Positions 9,127-18,040 of a stretch of 64,000 nt of DNA are shown in pieces. Each line of letters begins with the position of its first letter. The stretch's first letter is position 1. This stretch comes from Pseudomonas subflava (lineage in GTDB: Bacteria > Pseudomonadota > Gammaproteobacteria > Pseudomonadales > Pseudomonadaceae): NCBI RefSeq assembly GCF_023823685.1, contig NZ_JAMXBF010000001.1:248001-312000 (forward strand), read 5' to 3'. The notes under the pieces were generated by a model, which saw nothing but the letters and a program-made list of their open reading frames with translations, searched no databases and was not told where the DNA came from. A program made the position numbers and the translations under genes.

Positions 9127-9141
9127 CTTTCAGCCTGAAAG
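9127..9141. promoter_or_regulatory. Inverted repeat between opdH and tctD, candidate TctD operator
   Basis: CTTTCAG-C-CTGAAAG is a perfect 7-bp inverted repeat in the 209-base region between the divergent opdH and tctD genes. A partial copy of the half site (CTTTC) lies just upstream at 9116-9120. TctD of the OmpR class would be expected to bind here. The assignment comes from position and symmetry only. Confidence 0.5.
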
Positions 9142-9220
9142 AAACCCGCGCTGCCCTTCACAGGCCGGCCGCGCTGGTTAAACTCGGCGCATAACGACAA
9201 GGTTTTTGGAGTGTGCTGCC

Positions 9221-9892
9221 GTGCGAATCCTGCTGGTCGAGGACCATCTGCCCCTGGCCGAGAGCGTGGCCCAGGCCCTGCGCGGCGCCGGTCTGACCGT
9301 CGATGTGCTGCACGACGGCGTGGCCGCGGAGCACGCCCTGGCCAGCGAGGACTACGCCCTGGCGGTGCTCGACGTGGGCCTACCGCGGCGCGACGGCTTC
9401 GAGGTGCTGGCGCATCTGCGCGGCAAGGGCAGGACCCTGCCGGTGCTGATGCTCACCGCCCGTGGCGAGGTGAAGGATCGGGTCCACGGCCTCAACCTGG
9501 GCGCCGACGACTACCTGGCCAAGCCGTTCGAACTGTCCGAGCTGGAGGCGCGGGTCAAGGCCCTGCTGCGGCGCAGCGTGCTCGGCGGCGAACAGCAGCA
9601 GCGCTGCGGCGAACTGGTCTACGACCTCGGCACCCGGCGCTTCAGCCTGCGCGAGCAGTTGCTCAGCCTGACCTCTCGCGAGCAGGCGGTGCTGGAGGCA
9701 TTGATCGCCCGCCCCGGCCGGGTGATGAGCAAGGAGCAGTTGGCCGACCAAGTGTTCGGCCTGGACGAGGAGGCCAGCCCGGACGCCATCGAGATCTACA
9801 TCCACCGTCTGCGCAAGAAGCTGGAGGGCGACAGCGTGCGCATCGTTACCTTCCGCGGCCTGGGTTACCTGCTGGAATCCACCGGTGACTGA
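9221..9892 (+). CDS. tctD: TctD, OmpR-type response regulator of tricarboxylate uptake
   Basis: A 223-residue two-domain response regulator: receiver (about 1-118) with the acidic pair in LLVEDH, phospho-acceptor Asp51 (LAVLDVGLPRRDGF) and conserved Lys in LAKPFEL, then a winged-helix domain ending RIVTFRGLGYLLE. Start taken as GTG at 9221 because TGGAG sits 9 bases upstream and the protein then begins MRILLVEDH; a TTG five codons earlier is also open. It overlaps tctE by 8 bases. It presumably activates opdH-tctCBA in response to citrate-type substrates. Confidence 0.93.
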   Translation: MRILLVEDHLPLAESVAQALRGAGLTVDVLHDGVAAEHALASEDYALAVLDVGLPRRDGFEVLAHLRGKGRTLPVLMLTARGEVKDRVHGLNLGADDYLAKPFELSELEARVKALLRRSVLGGEQQQRCGELVYDLGTRRFSLREQLLSLTSREQAVLEALIARPGRVMSKEQLADQVFGLDEEASPDAIEIYIHRLRKKLEGDSVRIVTFRGLGYLLESTGD

Positions 9893-11273
9893 GGTCGGCG
9901 CCGGCAGCCTGCGCGGCCGCTTGCTGCGGCGCCTGGCGGCGCTTCTGGTCATCCCGCTGCTGCTCGGCAGCCTGAGCGCCTACTGGAATGCCCGGGTAGC
10001 GGCCGACGAGGCCTACGACCGCACCCTGCTGGCCTCGGCCCGGGCCATCGCCGACGGTCTCTATACCGAGGAGGGCCGGCTGCGCGCCGACGTGCCCTAT
10101 GTGGCGCTGGACCCCTTCGCCTACGACCTGGAGGGGCGCATCTTCTACCAGGTCAGCGATCTCGAGGGACGCCTGGTATCCGGCTACGACGGCCTGCCGG
10201 CGCCGCCGGCGGGCACCCTGCGCACCGACGACTATCCGGCCCTGGCGCGTTTCTACGACGGCGAGTTCGATGGCGTCGGCGTGCGCCTGGTAAGCCTGCT
10301 GCAGCCGGTGTCCGAGCCGGGGATGAACGGCATGGCGGAGATCCGCGTGGCCGAGACCGATGTGGCCCGCGTGCGCATGGCTCGCGGAATGCTGCTCGAT
10401 ACCCTGTGGCGCATGGGCCTGCTGGCGCTGATCACCCTGGCCCTGGTGTGGCTCGCGGTGAGCGCCGCGCTGCGCCCGCTGGAACGCCTGCGGTCGGCGG
10501 TGGAGGAGCGCCAGCCGGACGACCTGATGCCGCTGCCGATGGTCCAGGTGCAGGACGAGCTGCGCCCGCTGGTGGCCTCGCTCAACCACTTCACCGAGCG
10601 TCTGCGCCAGCAGTTCGAGCGCCAGGCGCAATTCATCGGCGATGCTTCCCACGAGCTGCGTACGCCGCTGGCGGCGCTCAAGGCGCGCATCGAACTGGGC
10701 CTGCGCGAGCGCGAGCCGGGGCTGTGGCGCAGCACCCTGGAAAAGGCGGCGCAGAGCACCGACCGGCTGACCCACCTGGCCAACCAGCTGCTGTCGCTGG
10801 CGCGCATCGAGCGTGCCGCCCGCGCCGTCGCCGAGGGCGGCGCCGAGCGGCTCGAACTGACCCAGCTGGCCCGCGAGCTGGGTATGGCCCTGGCGCCGCT
10901 GGCACATCAGCGTGGTATCGCCCTGGCGCTGGAGGCGGAGACCGAGGTGTGGCTGCGCGGCGAGCCGATGCTGCTGCATGAGCTGATCTACAACCTGGTC
11001 GACAACGCGCTGGCCCATGCCCCTGGCGGCAATGTGGTGGTGCGGGTGCTGGCGCCGGCGCGGCTCGAGGTGGAAGACGATGGGCCGGGGATCCCGGCGG
11101 AGGAGCGTGAGCGGGTGTTCGAGCGCTTCTACCGACGCAACCCACAGGGCGGTGGGGCGGGCTTGGGGCTGGCGATCGTCGGCGAGATCTGCCAGGCCCA
11201 TCGCGCCAAGATCGAACTGGCGCAGGGCGGATTGGGCGGGCTGCTGGTGCGGGTGAGCTTCTCGCCGGCCTAG
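9885..11273 (+). CDS. tctE: TctE, sensor histidine kinase of tricarboxylate uptake
   Basis: A 462-residue membrane histidine kinase. Membrane segments at about 20-40 and 170-190 enclose a periplasmic sensor, followed by HAMP and the dimerisation box FIGDASHELRTPLAAL with phospho-acceptor His256. The catalytic domain has an N box (NLVDNALAHA) and G boxes (DDGPGIP, GGGAGLGLAI). GTG start overlapping tctD by 8 bases, so the pair is translationally coupled. Ligand inferred from the locus: tricarboxylates. Confidence 0.93.
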   Translation: MTEVGAGSLRGRLLRRLAALLVIPLLLGSLSAYWNARVAADEAYDRTLLASARAIADGLYTEEGRLRADVPYVALDPFAYDLEGRIFYQVSDLEGRLVSGYDGLPAPPAGTLRTDDYPALARFYDGEFDGVGVRLVSLLQPVSEPGMNGMAEIRVAETDVARVRMARGMLLDTLWRMGLLALITLALVWLAVSAALRPLERLRSAVEERQPDDLMPLPMVQVQDELRPLVASLNHFTERLRQQFERQAQFIGDASHELRTPLAALKARIELGLREREPGLWRSTLEKAAQSTDRLTHLANQLLSLARIERAARAVAEGGAERLELTQLARELGMALAPLAHQRGIALALEAETEVWLRGEPMLLHELIYNLVDNALAHAPGGNVVVRVLAPARLEVEDDGPGIPAEERERVFERFYRRNPQGGGAGLGLAIVGEICQAHRAKIELAQGGLGGLLVRVSFSPA

Positions 11274-11313
11274 GGCCGTCGCCGCCTGGCCGTGCCCCAG
11301 ATGACGCTCGCCC

Positions 11314-12069
11314 TCAGTAGGCGAGGCTCAGCGGCTGCTGTATCTCCAGCAGGTACTGGCTGACCTTGCCGCTGTCCTGCAGCGTCTTCAGTCCGCGGTT
11401 GAAGCGATCCATGCGCTCGGCATTGCCGGGCACCTGCCTCGACAGCAAGAGGTGCAGGGTGTCGCTGCGCAGCGCCTGGGGATGGAAGGACAACCGGGCG
11501 CGGTCTTCGCGGCTGAACTGGCTGTGCAGCATGTCGAAGGCCACCACCTTGTCCATCAGGAACACGTCCAGGCGGCCGGCCAGTAGCATGCGCAGCCCCA
11601 GTTCCTCGTTGCTCAGGCGCTTGACCTTGATCGTGCCGTCACGCTCCGCCTGCTGGAAGGCGGCGCCGTAGTCGTAATCGATGGCGCCGCCGATGCGCAG
11701 CGACTGGAGATCGGCGATGTCGCGCCACTCCAGGGAAAGGTCCTTGTGGTGGAACAGGTAGTAGCTGGTTTCCACCACCGGCTCGCTGATGAAGAAGGCT
11801 TGTTCTCGCTCCGGGCTGCGCAGCCAGACGGCGCTGCCGGCGCTCTTGCCACGCTCGGCGCTGTGCAGGGCGCGGGCCCAGGGGTAGAACTCCCACTGCA
11901 CGCGCACGCCCTGCAGGGCGAAGGCTTCCTCGACGATGCGCGAGGCGACGCCGTGGTGGGGCAGGCTGCGGCCGAGGTAGGGGGCCCATTCGCCGTTGGT
12001 CAGGCGGATCTCGTCGGCCGTGGCGGCGAATGGAAGGAGGAGGGCGAACAGCAACGACAGCAGATGCAT
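11314..12069 (-). CDS. Orphan periplasmic binding protein, SBP_bac_3 family (1 of 4)
   Basis: A 251-residue secreted protein. The ATG at the complement of 12067-12069 gives a clean signal peptide (MHLLSLLFALLLPFAATADE). An in-frame N-terminal extension of about 31 codons would bury it and was rejected. The mature start IRLTNGEWAPYLGRSLPHHG is the typical family-3 opening. No ABC permease or ATPase gene is adjacent, so it may sense or scavenge rather than feed a local transporter. It faces tctE with a 40-base gap. Ligand unknown. Confidence 0.85.
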   Translation of the reverse strand: MHLLSLLFALLLPFAATADEIRLTNGEWAPYLGRSLPHHGVASRIVEEAFALQGVRVQWEFYPWARALHSAERGKSAGSAVWLRSPEREQAFFISEPVVETSYYLFHHKDLSLEWRDIADLQSLRIGGAIDYDYGAAFQQAERDGTIKVKRLSNEELGLRMLLAGRLDVFLMDKVVAFDMLHSQFSREDRARLSFHPQALRSDTLHLLLSRQVPGNAERMDRFNRGLKTLQDSGKVSQYLLEIQQPLSLAY

Positions 12070-12213
12070 GGCGCGTTTCCTTACCCTGTGCTGAGCGGGA
12101 CGGCACAGGGGCCTTCGGTCCCGTGGCGTACGTCTTGATCGCCGCCCGGCCAGGCCGGGCATGCGTGCAGTCTAGTCAGGATATACGCGTTGCGTGTCGG
12201 GATGGCGACAGCG

Positions 12214-13050
12214 TCACTGCAACATGCTGGTGGCGGCTTCCATGGCGGCGGAAAGGTCTTCGTCGGCCTGCATGTCGACGTTCGGATCCAGGCCGAGCTT
12301 GGCGAATGCCGGGACCTGGCTCCAGTCCAGCTGGGTATAGGGGTGCTCGCTGCCCAGGTAGCTCTGCAGCGTGGCGACCTGGACGATGTCCACGTAATCC
12401 ACCTTGGGCGAGTTGCGGCTGAAGTCCAGATGCTGGGCCGGGACGATGGCGATCGGCTCGGGGAATTCCCAGGCGCGCAGGATCTTGTCGCCGATGATCG
12501 GGTGAATCTTCTCGATCACGTAGTTGAGGCTGATGGAGTCGGCCAGCAGGGCATTGTTCTCTTCGGCGTAGGTCAGGATCGGCAGCACGCCAATCTGGTG
12601 CACCAGGCCGGCCAGGGTGGCCTGATCGGGCATCAGTCGGGTGTAGTGGCGGCACAGCACGTGGCAGATACCGGCGATCTCGGTGCTCTTGTTCCACACC
12701 TCGCGCATCTTGCGGTCGACCACGTCGCTGGTGGCCTGGAACATCTGCTCCATGGCCAGGCCGGTGGCCAGGTTGCAGGTGTAGTTGATGCCGAGGCGGC
12801 TGACCGCCATCTGCAGGTCGGTGATTTCCTTGCTGGTGCGCAGCAGCGGGCTGTTCACCACCTTGATGATGCGCGCGGTCAGGGCCGCGTCGTTGCCGAT
12901 CACCTTGCTCAGCACCGGAATGCTGATGTTCGGATCTTCCGCCGCCTCGCGCACCTTGAGCGCCACTTCGGGCAGGGTCGGCAGCACCAGCTCATCGTTC
13001 TCGATGGCGTGGATCAGTTCATCTTGGACTTTTTCGGCAAGCTTGCTCAT
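12214..13050 (-). CDS. HDOD-domain protein, 278 aa
   Basis: The HDOD fold covers about residues 15-215 (LPTLPEVALKVREAAEDPNI, then KVIGNDAALTARIIKVVNSP). HDOD proteins resemble HD phosphohydrolases but lack the metal-binding HD pair; they act as signalling scaffolds, often around c-di-GMP. There is no output domain or membrane segment. It lies upstream of and in the same direction as the SBP gene but is separated from it by 144 bases. Confidence 0.88.
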   Translation of the reverse strand: MSKLAEKVQDELIHAIENDELVLPTLPEVALKVREAAEDPNISIPVLSKVIGNDAALTARIIKVVNSPLLRTSKEITDLQMAVSRLGINYTCNLATGLAMEQMFQATSDVVDRKMREVWNKSTEIAGICHVLCRHYTRLMPDQATLAGLVHQIGVLPILTYAEENNALLADSISLNYVIEKIHPIIGDKILRAWEFPEPIAIVPAQHLDFSRNSPKVDYVDIVQVATLQSYLGSEHPYTQLDWSQVPAFAKLGLDPNVDMQADEDLSAAMEAATSMLQ

Positions 13051-13160
13051 TTCGGTTCTCGGGTCGCTCGGCCGCTTCAGTTTAGGTGCTGCAGCGGACT
13101 TCGTTCAGGTATGCCCGGGTTGTACCGCGTTTGCCCGGGGTCATGCATCAGCTTTTTCGA

Positions 13161-14102
13161 CTAGCGCTGGATTTCGCGATCCGCGTCGAGTTCGTAAGGC
13201 AAATCGAGCAGGCGCAGTGCGGGGCCGTCGGTGCTGCCGAGGTGGATGCGGCCGTCGGCGACGGCGTCTTCCTGCAGCACGGCGAGCAGCTCGGCGCCGT
13301 CGTCGGAGCGAGCCGCCAGCACCACTTCGCCGACACTTGAGCCATGCACGGGCGAGAACAGCTCGACGCCCGGCTCCGGCACTTCGCCGTGGGCCAGGCT
13401 CAGGCGCTGCAGGCGGCGCTTGAGCTTGCCGAGGTATTGCATGCGCGCGACGATTTCCTGGCCGGTGTAGCAACCCTTCTTGAAGCTGACGCCGCCGACC
13501 GCCTGCAGGTTGATCATCTGCGGGATGAACAGCTCGCGGGTGGCGCCGAACACCTGGCCGATGCCGGCGCGGACCTGGCCGAGCAGCCAGTCGTCGAGTG
13601 GCGCCTCGCGCAGCTGGGCGCGTAGACGGGTCTGCAAACTATCGGCCTGCTCGGCCGGGGCCCAGAGTTCGGCGCGGCCGCCGGGCAGGCGGATGGCGGT
13701 CAGGCCGTTGGCGCGGGTGACTGCATCGGCTTGCTGGGGCAGGTCCATGCCCAGGGCGAGCAGGGCGCCGTCGCCGCCGCTCAGGCCGAAGCGCACCCAG
13801 GCGGCGGATTCGTCGGCGAGGGCCGATTTGGAGAACACCGCGTATTTCTTCAGGTCCGCCAGCTGCGCCTCCAATAGCTCGGTGGCCATGGCCAGCAGGT
13901 AGCCGTCGCCGTCCCGGACGATGCGGAAGCTGGACGTCATGCGGCCCTTGGGCGTGCAGCGCGCGCCGAGGCTGGAGGTGTGCTCGTCGAGGTAGTTGAG
14001 GTTGCAGGTGAGCTGGCCCTGGAGGAACTTGGCGGCATCGGCGCCGCGTACGGCGAGCAGGGCTTCGTGGCTCAGAAGGGTGAAGAAGGCGGAGTCGGCC
14101 AT
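13161..14102 (-). CDS. ygfZ: YgfZ, folate-dependent Fe-S cluster assembly/repair protein
   Basis: A 313-residue member of the GcvT-like folate-binding family, identified by the YgfZ signature KKGCYTGQEIVAR with its essential Cys. It helps maintain some Fe-S enzymes such as MiaB. N-terminal LLAVRGADAAKFLQGQLTCN is also typical. Divergent from sdhE, as in other pseudomonads. Confidence 0.93.
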   Translation of the reverse strand: MADSAFFTLLSHEALLAVRGADAAKFLQGQLTCNLNYLDEHTSSLGARCTPKGRMTSSFRIVRDGDGYLLAMATELLEAQLADLKKYAVFSKSALADESAAWVRFGLSGGDGALLALGMDLPQQADAVTRANGLTAIRLPGGRAELWAPAEQADSLQTRLRAQLREAPLDDWLLGQVRAGIGQVFGATRELFIPQMINLQAVGGVSFKKGCYTGQEIVARMQYLGKLKRRLQRLSLAHGEVPEPGVELFSPVHGSSVGEVVLAARSDDGAELLAVLQEDAVADGRIHLGSTDGPALRLLDLPYELDADREIQR

Positions 14103-14185
14103 GGGCGCTCGCTGGTCAAAAAGTCAGGGCGTCATCATAGAGGCCGCCCGGCGCCTTGTCAGCCGGTGCCGAGCGCGCGCCGCGC

Positions 14186-14215
14186 CGCTATACTGCGCGC
14201 CTTTAGTACAGGAGC
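14186..14215 (+). promoter_or_regulatory. Promoter -10 and ribosome binding site of sdhE
   Basis: TATACT near 14188 matches the sigma70 -10 consensus and AGGAG near 14211 provides the ribosome binding site of the ATG at 14222. No good -35 element is visible in the very GC-rich upstream bases. Confidence 0.5.
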
Positions 14216-14221
14216 CGCTGC

Positions 14222-14476
14222 ATGGCCGACGCTACCGAACTGAACCGACTCTTCTGGCACAGCCGCCGCGGCATGCTGGAGCTGGACGTGTTGCTGGTGC
14301 CCTTCGTCAAAGAGGTTTATCCCAGCCTGGATGCCGAGGACCAGGCGCGCTACCGCAAGCTGCTGGAGTGCGAGGACCAGGACATGTTTGGCTGGTTCAT
14401 GCAGCGCGGCGAGCCGGAAGACGCCGATCTGCGCCGCATGGTTCGCATGATTCTGGATCGTGTCCAGCCCAAGTAA
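14222..14476 (+). CDS. sdhE: SdhE (CptB/YgfY), FAD assembly factor
   Basis: An 84-residue flavinylation factor that helps attach FAD covalently to succinate dehydrogenase SdhA. The diagnostic RGMLELD motif ([11 protein letters not shown]) is intact, followed by the conserved helix bundle ([17 protein letters not shown]). It overlaps ygfX by 17 bases, an operon pairing seen in many gammaproteobacteria. Confidence 0.95.
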   Translation: MADATELNRLFWHSRRGMLELDVLLVPFVKEVYPSLDAEDQARYRKLLECEDQDMFGWFMQRGEPEDADLRRMVRMILDRVQPK

Positions 14477-14912
14477 GCACTTCGAATGCCGCTGGCAGGC
14501 CTCGCGCCTGCTGCTGGCGGTCTACCTGGCGGCGCTGGCCCTGGCGCTGCTGACCCTGTCGCTCATCGATCTGCCGCACTGGGCTGCCGCGCTCGGCGTG
14601 CTTGCCTGTCTGCTGCATGCCGCCTGGGTGTTGCCGCGGCAGATACTGTTGAGCCATCCCGGTGCCGTCACCGGTCTGCGCCGGGATGAGGAGGGCTGGC
14701 AGCTGTTCAGTCGGCGCCACGGCTGGATGCCGGTGCAGCTACGGCCGGACAGCCTGGCGCTGCCGATGGTCGTGGTGTTGCGCTTTCGTCTGGCCGGCGA
14801 GCGCCGTGCTCGCGGCCTGTGCGTGCCCATGGATGCGTTGCCGCGAGAGCTGCACCGGCGCCTGCGGGTGCGTCTGAAGTTCAGCCGGCGAAGGTGGGCG
14901 GCACCAGAATAG
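14460..14912 (+). CDS. ygfX: YgfX-family membrane protein
   Basis: A 150-residue protein with two adjacent membrane segments near the N-terminus (about residues 15-32 and 38-56) and a cytoplasmic C-terminal domain. It starts with GTG inside the end of sdhE. Position and topology match YgfX, proposed in E. coli to work with SdhE, either as a toxin affecting the cytoskeleton or in flavinylation; the literature disagrees. It runs convergently into the end of nadB, overlapping by 32 bases. Confidence 0.8.
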   Translation: MSSPSKHFECRWQASRLLLAVYLAALALALLTLSLIDLPHWAAALGVLACLLHAAWVLPRQILLSHPGAVTGLRRDEEGWQLFSRRHGWMPVQLRPDSLALPMVVVLRFRLAGERRARGLCVPMDALPRELHRRLRVRLKFSRRRWAAPE

Positions 14913-16497
14913 TGTCGTGCGCCTCGGGCAGCAGCTCGGGATAGTCCAGGGTGTAATGCAGGCCCCGGCTCTCCTGGCGGCGCATCGCCGATTCGATCAT
15001 CAGCTCGGCGACCAGCGCGAGATTGCGCAGCTCGATCAGGTCGCGGCTGACCCGGTAGTTGGAGTAAAACTCGTCGATCTCGTCCAGCAGCAGGCGCACC
15101 CGGTGCTGGGCGCGCTGCAGGCGCTTGTTGGTACGCACGATGCCCACGTAGTCCCACATGAAATGCCGCAACTCGTCCCAGTTGTGGGCGATGATCACGT
15201 CCTCGTCCGAGTCGGTCACCTGGCTCGCGTCCCAGGCCGGCAGGCTCTGCGGGGTCGCGACCTGATCCAGGTGCTCGAGGATGTCCTCGACCGCAGAGCG
15301 GGCGTAAACGAAGCACTCCAGCAGCGAATTGCTGGCCATGCGGTTGGCGCCGTGCAGGCCGGTGAAGCTGGTTTCGCCGATGGCGTAGAGGCCCGGCACG
15401 TCGGTACGGCCGTGCCGGTCGACCAGCACGCCGCCGCAGGTGTAGTGGGCGGCCGGCACCACCGGGATGGGTTGGCGGGTGATGTCGATGCCGTACTGCA
15501 GGCAGCGCTCGTATACGGTGGGGAAGTGCGCCTTCACGAATTCCGCCGGCTTGTGGCTGATGTCGAGGTAGACGCAGTCGACGCCCAGCCGCTTCATTTC
15601 ATGGTCGATGGCGCGGGCGACGATATCGCGCGGCGCCAGCTCCGCGCGCTCGTCGAAGCGTTCCATGAAACGCTCGCCGTTGGGCAGCTTGAGATGTGCG
15701 CCCTCGCCACGCAGCGCCTCGGTGATGAGGAAGCTCTTGGCCTGCGGGTGGTACAGGCAGGTGGGGTGGAACTGGTTGAATTCCAGATTGCCGACACGAC
15801 AGCCGGCGCGCCAGGCCATGGCGATGCCGTCGCCGCTGGCGCCGTCCGGATTGCTGGTATAGAGGTAGACCTTGGCGGCGCCGCCGGTGGCCAGCACTAC
15901 GAATCGCGCGCAATGGGTGTCCACTTCGCCGCTGTTGCGATCCAGCACATAGGCGCCGACGCAGCGCTGGCCGGGCAGGCCGAGTTTGCGCTCGGTGATC
16001 AGGTCCACCGCCACGCGCTGCTCCAGCAGCTCGATGTTGGCCCGCTTACGCGTCTGCTCGAGCAGGGTGTTGAAGATGGCGGCGCCGGTGGCGTCCGCGG
16101 CATGGATGATGCGGCGGTGGCTGTGGCCGCCCTCGCGGGTCAGGTGGAACTCGAAACTGCCTTCCTCGCGATCTGGTTTGTCCTCGCGGGTGAAGGGCAC
16201 GCCTTGCTCGATCAGCCACTCGATGGCCTCGCGGCTGTGCTCCACGGTGAAGCGCACGGCATCCTCGCGACATAGGCCGCCACCAGCGTTGAGGGTGTCG
16301 GCGACGTGGGATTCGACAGTGTCCGCATCGTCCAGTACCGCAGCCACGCCGCCCTGGGCCCAGTAGGTGGAACCGTTGGCCAGGTCGCCCTTGCTCAGAA
16401 TGGCGATGCGCAGGTGCGCGGGCAGTGTCAGCGCCAACGTCAGACCGGCTGCGCCGCTGCCTATGACCAGGACATCGTGTTGGTAGTGTCGGCTCAT
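14881..16497 (-). CDS. nadB: NadB, L-aspartate oxidase
   Basis: A 538-residue flavoenzyme converting L-aspartate to iminoaspartate, the first step of de novo NAD synthesis. The N-terminal dinucleotide fold [15 protein letters not shown], the FAD contact [14 protein letters not shown] and the substrate-binding HPTCLYHP / GEGAHL regions are present, as is the succinate dehydrogenase-type helical C-domain. Length is normal. It is divergent from algU across a 337-base regulatory region, as in other pseudomonads. Confidence 0.97.
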   Translation of the reverse strand: MSRHYQHDVLVIGSGAAGLTLALTLPAHLRIAILSKGDLANGSTYWAQGGVAAVLDDADTVESHVADTLNAGGGLCREDAVRFTVEHSREAIEWLIEQGVPFTREDKPDREEGSFEFHLTREGGHSHRRIIHAADATGAAIFNTLLEQTRKRANIELLEQRVAVDLITERKLGLPGQRCVGAYVLDRNSGEVDTHCARFVVLATGGAAKVYLYTSNPDGASGDGIAMAWRAGCRVGNLEFNQFHPTCLYHPQAKSFLITEALRGEGAHLKLPNGERFMERFDERAELAPRDIVARAIDHEMKRLGVDCVYLDISHKPAEFVKAHFPTVYERCLQYGIDITRQPIPVVPAAHYTCGGVLVDRHGRTDVPGLYAIGETSFTGLHGANRMASNSLLECFVYARSAVEDILEHLDQVATPQSLPAWDASQVTDSDEDVIIAHNWDELRHFMWDYVGIVRTNKRLQRAQHRVRLLLDEIDEFYSNYRVSRDLIELRNLALVAELMIESAMRRQESRGLHYTLDYPELLPEAHDTILVPPTFAG

Positions 16498-16591
16498 CTA
16501 CTGCTGATTCCGCGGGACCGATATGGCGCGCCTAGTATATAGAGGGGGTGGGCGGCACAATAGCGGCCTTATGACGTAGCAAAGCGCTCTG

Positions 16592-16618
16592 GAACTTTCT
16601 TAGTCAATCAAGTTCCAA
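16592..16618 (+). promoter_or_regulatory. AlgU (sigma22)-type promoter, distal, upstream of algU
   Basis: -35 GAACTT at 16592-16597 and -10 TCCAA at 16614-16618 with a 16-base spacer. This fits the AlgU/RpoE consensus GAACTT-N16/17-TCtgA and corresponds in position to the autoregulated distal promoter described for P. aeruginosa algU. Confidence 0.75.
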
Positions 16619-16748
16619 CGACAGTTGCCCGAGCTGCCGGTCGTATAGGTGCGGCAGCAACAGGGCTCAGATCATTCGGAGCGGCGGTCGCAGTACTGCA
16701 GTGTCTCGCGAAAACCCCAGTGGATGGCGCGAGACTTATTGGAGGGGA

Positions 16749-16775
16749 GAACTTTTGCATAAAGCCCGAGTCTAT
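16749..16775 (+). promoter_or_regulatory. AlgU (sigma22)-type promoter, proximal, upstream of algU
   Basis: -35 GAACTT at 16749-16754 and -10 TCTAT at 16771-16775 with a 16-base spacer. It lies about 60 bases before the algU ATG. Together with the distal copy it predicts positive autoregulation of the operon. Confidence 0.8.
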
Positions 16776-16834
16776 CTTGGCAGACCGACAGACTGGCTAG
16801 CTCGGATCTCCTCCAGCACTAACGAGGAGTATTC

Positions 16835-17416
16835 ATGTTAGCCCAGGAAGACGATCAGCAATTGGTCGAGCGGGTGCAGCGCGGCGACAAGCGTGCATTC
16901 GACCTGCTGGTGCTCAAGTATCAGCACAAGATTCTCGGCCTGGTGGTGCGTTTCGTTCATGACAGCCATGAGGCTCAGGATGTTGCCCAGGAAGCGTTCA
17001 TCAAGGCCTACCGTGCATTGGGGAATTTCCGCGGTGACAGTGCGTTCTATACCTGGCTGTACCGCATCGCCATCAACACGGCGAAGAACTACCTGGTCTC
17101 GCGGGGCCGGCGACCGCCGGACAGCGATGTCAGCGCAGAGGATGCGGAGTTCTACGATGGAGATCATGCGCTCAAGGACATCGAGTCGCCGGAGCGTTCG
17201 ATGCTGCGGGATGAGATCGAGGCCACTGTGCATCGGACCATCCAGCAACTGCCGGAGGATCTGCGTACGGCCTTGACCCTGCGTGAATTCGATGGATTGA
17301 GTTACGAGGACATTGCCAGCGTCATGCAGTGTCCGGTTGGCACGGTGCGATCGCGGATTTTCCGGGCGCGCGAAGCCATCGACAAGGCCCTGCAGCCACT
17401 GCTGCAGGGGGTATGA
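16835..17416 (+). CDS. algU: AlgU (AlgT/RpoE), extracytoplasmic-function sigma factor 22
   Basis: A 193-residue ECF sigma factor directing envelope stress and alginate genes. Region 2 (FIKAYRALGNFRGDSAFYTW) and region 4 (LREFDGLSYEDIASVMQCPV) are complete. ATG preceded by GAGGAG. It is followed 37 bases later by its anti-sigma gene mucA. Two AlgU-type promoters lie upstream. Confidence 0.98.
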   Translation: MLAQEDDQQLVERVQRGDKRAFDLLVLKYQHKILGLVVRFVHDSHEAQDVAQEAFIKAYRALGNFRGDSAFYTWLYRIAINTAKNYLVSRGRRPPDSDVSAEDAEFYDGDHALKDIESPERSMLRDEIEATVHRTIQQLPEDLRTALTLREFDGLSYEDIASVMQCPVGTVRSRIFRAREAIDKALQPLLQGV

Positions 17417-17453
17417 ATGTGAGACAGCGGCTACAGCCAAGAGAGGAAACACC

Positions 17454-18032
17454 ATGAGTCGTGAAACCCTGCAGGAATCGCTGTCCGCGGTGATGGATAA
17501 CGAAGCGGACGAAATGGAACTGCGTCGAGTGCTGGCCTCCGCCGGCAGCGACGAGGAACTGCGTGCCACGTGGTCCCGTTACCAGATTGCCCGTGCAGTG
17601 ATGCATAAGGAACTGCTGGAACCCCGCCTCGATATCGCGGCTGCGGTCTCCGCTGCACTGGCTAGTGAAGCTCTGCCGACGCAGGCCCGCAGCCCGTGGC
17701 GTATGGTCAGCCGCGTGGCGGTAGCCGCCTCGGTCACCCTGGCCGTGCTTGCCGGCGTGCGTTTCTACAATCAGGACGAGTTGTCTGCCACTCAGCTGGC
17801 GCAGCAGGATGGCCAGCCCGAGCTGACCCTGCCGCAGGTTCAAGGTCCGGCCGTGCTGGCTGGCTATACCGAACCCGCTGCCCCGCTGCAGCAGAGTGCC
17901 GAGCAAGCTGGTTCGAAGTGGCATGAGCAACGTCTGCCGTCCTATCTGCGCCAGCACGCCCAGCAGGGTGCCGCTACCGGCGTGGATTCCGCACTGCCTT
18001 ACGCGCGAGCCGCTAGCCTGGAAAATCGCTGA
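17454..18032 (+). CDS. mucA: MucA, anti-sigma factor of AlgU
   Basis: A 192-residue inner membrane anti-sigma factor. The cytoplasmic AlgU-binding domain begins MSRETLQESLSAVMDNEADE; a single membrane span lies near residues 86-104 and the periplasmic part binds MucB until AlgW cleaves it. ATG with GAGAGGA upstream; an in-frame extension into algU was rejected. Length is normal, with no sign of the truncations that give mucoid strains. Confidence 0.97.
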   Translation: MSRETLQESLSAVMDNEADEMELRRVLASAGSDEELRATWSRYQIARAVMHKELLEPRLDIAAAVSAALASEALPTQARSPWRMVSRVAVAASVTLAVLAGVRFYNQDELSATQLAQQDGQPELTLPQVQGPAVLAGYTEPAAPLQQSAEQAGSKWHEQRLPSYLRQHAQQGAATGVDSALPYARAASLENR

Positions 18033-18040
18033 GAGGGTAC

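Larger units (their letters stand above)
16498..16834. promoter_or_regulatory. nadB-algU intergenic region, 337 bp
   Basis: Contains no credible ORF. It holds the nadB promoter on the minus strand (TATACTAG near the complement of 16533-16540) and two sigma22-type promoters reading into algU, listed separately. A ribosome binding site (GAGGAG, near 16824) precedes the algU ATG. Confidence 0.7.
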
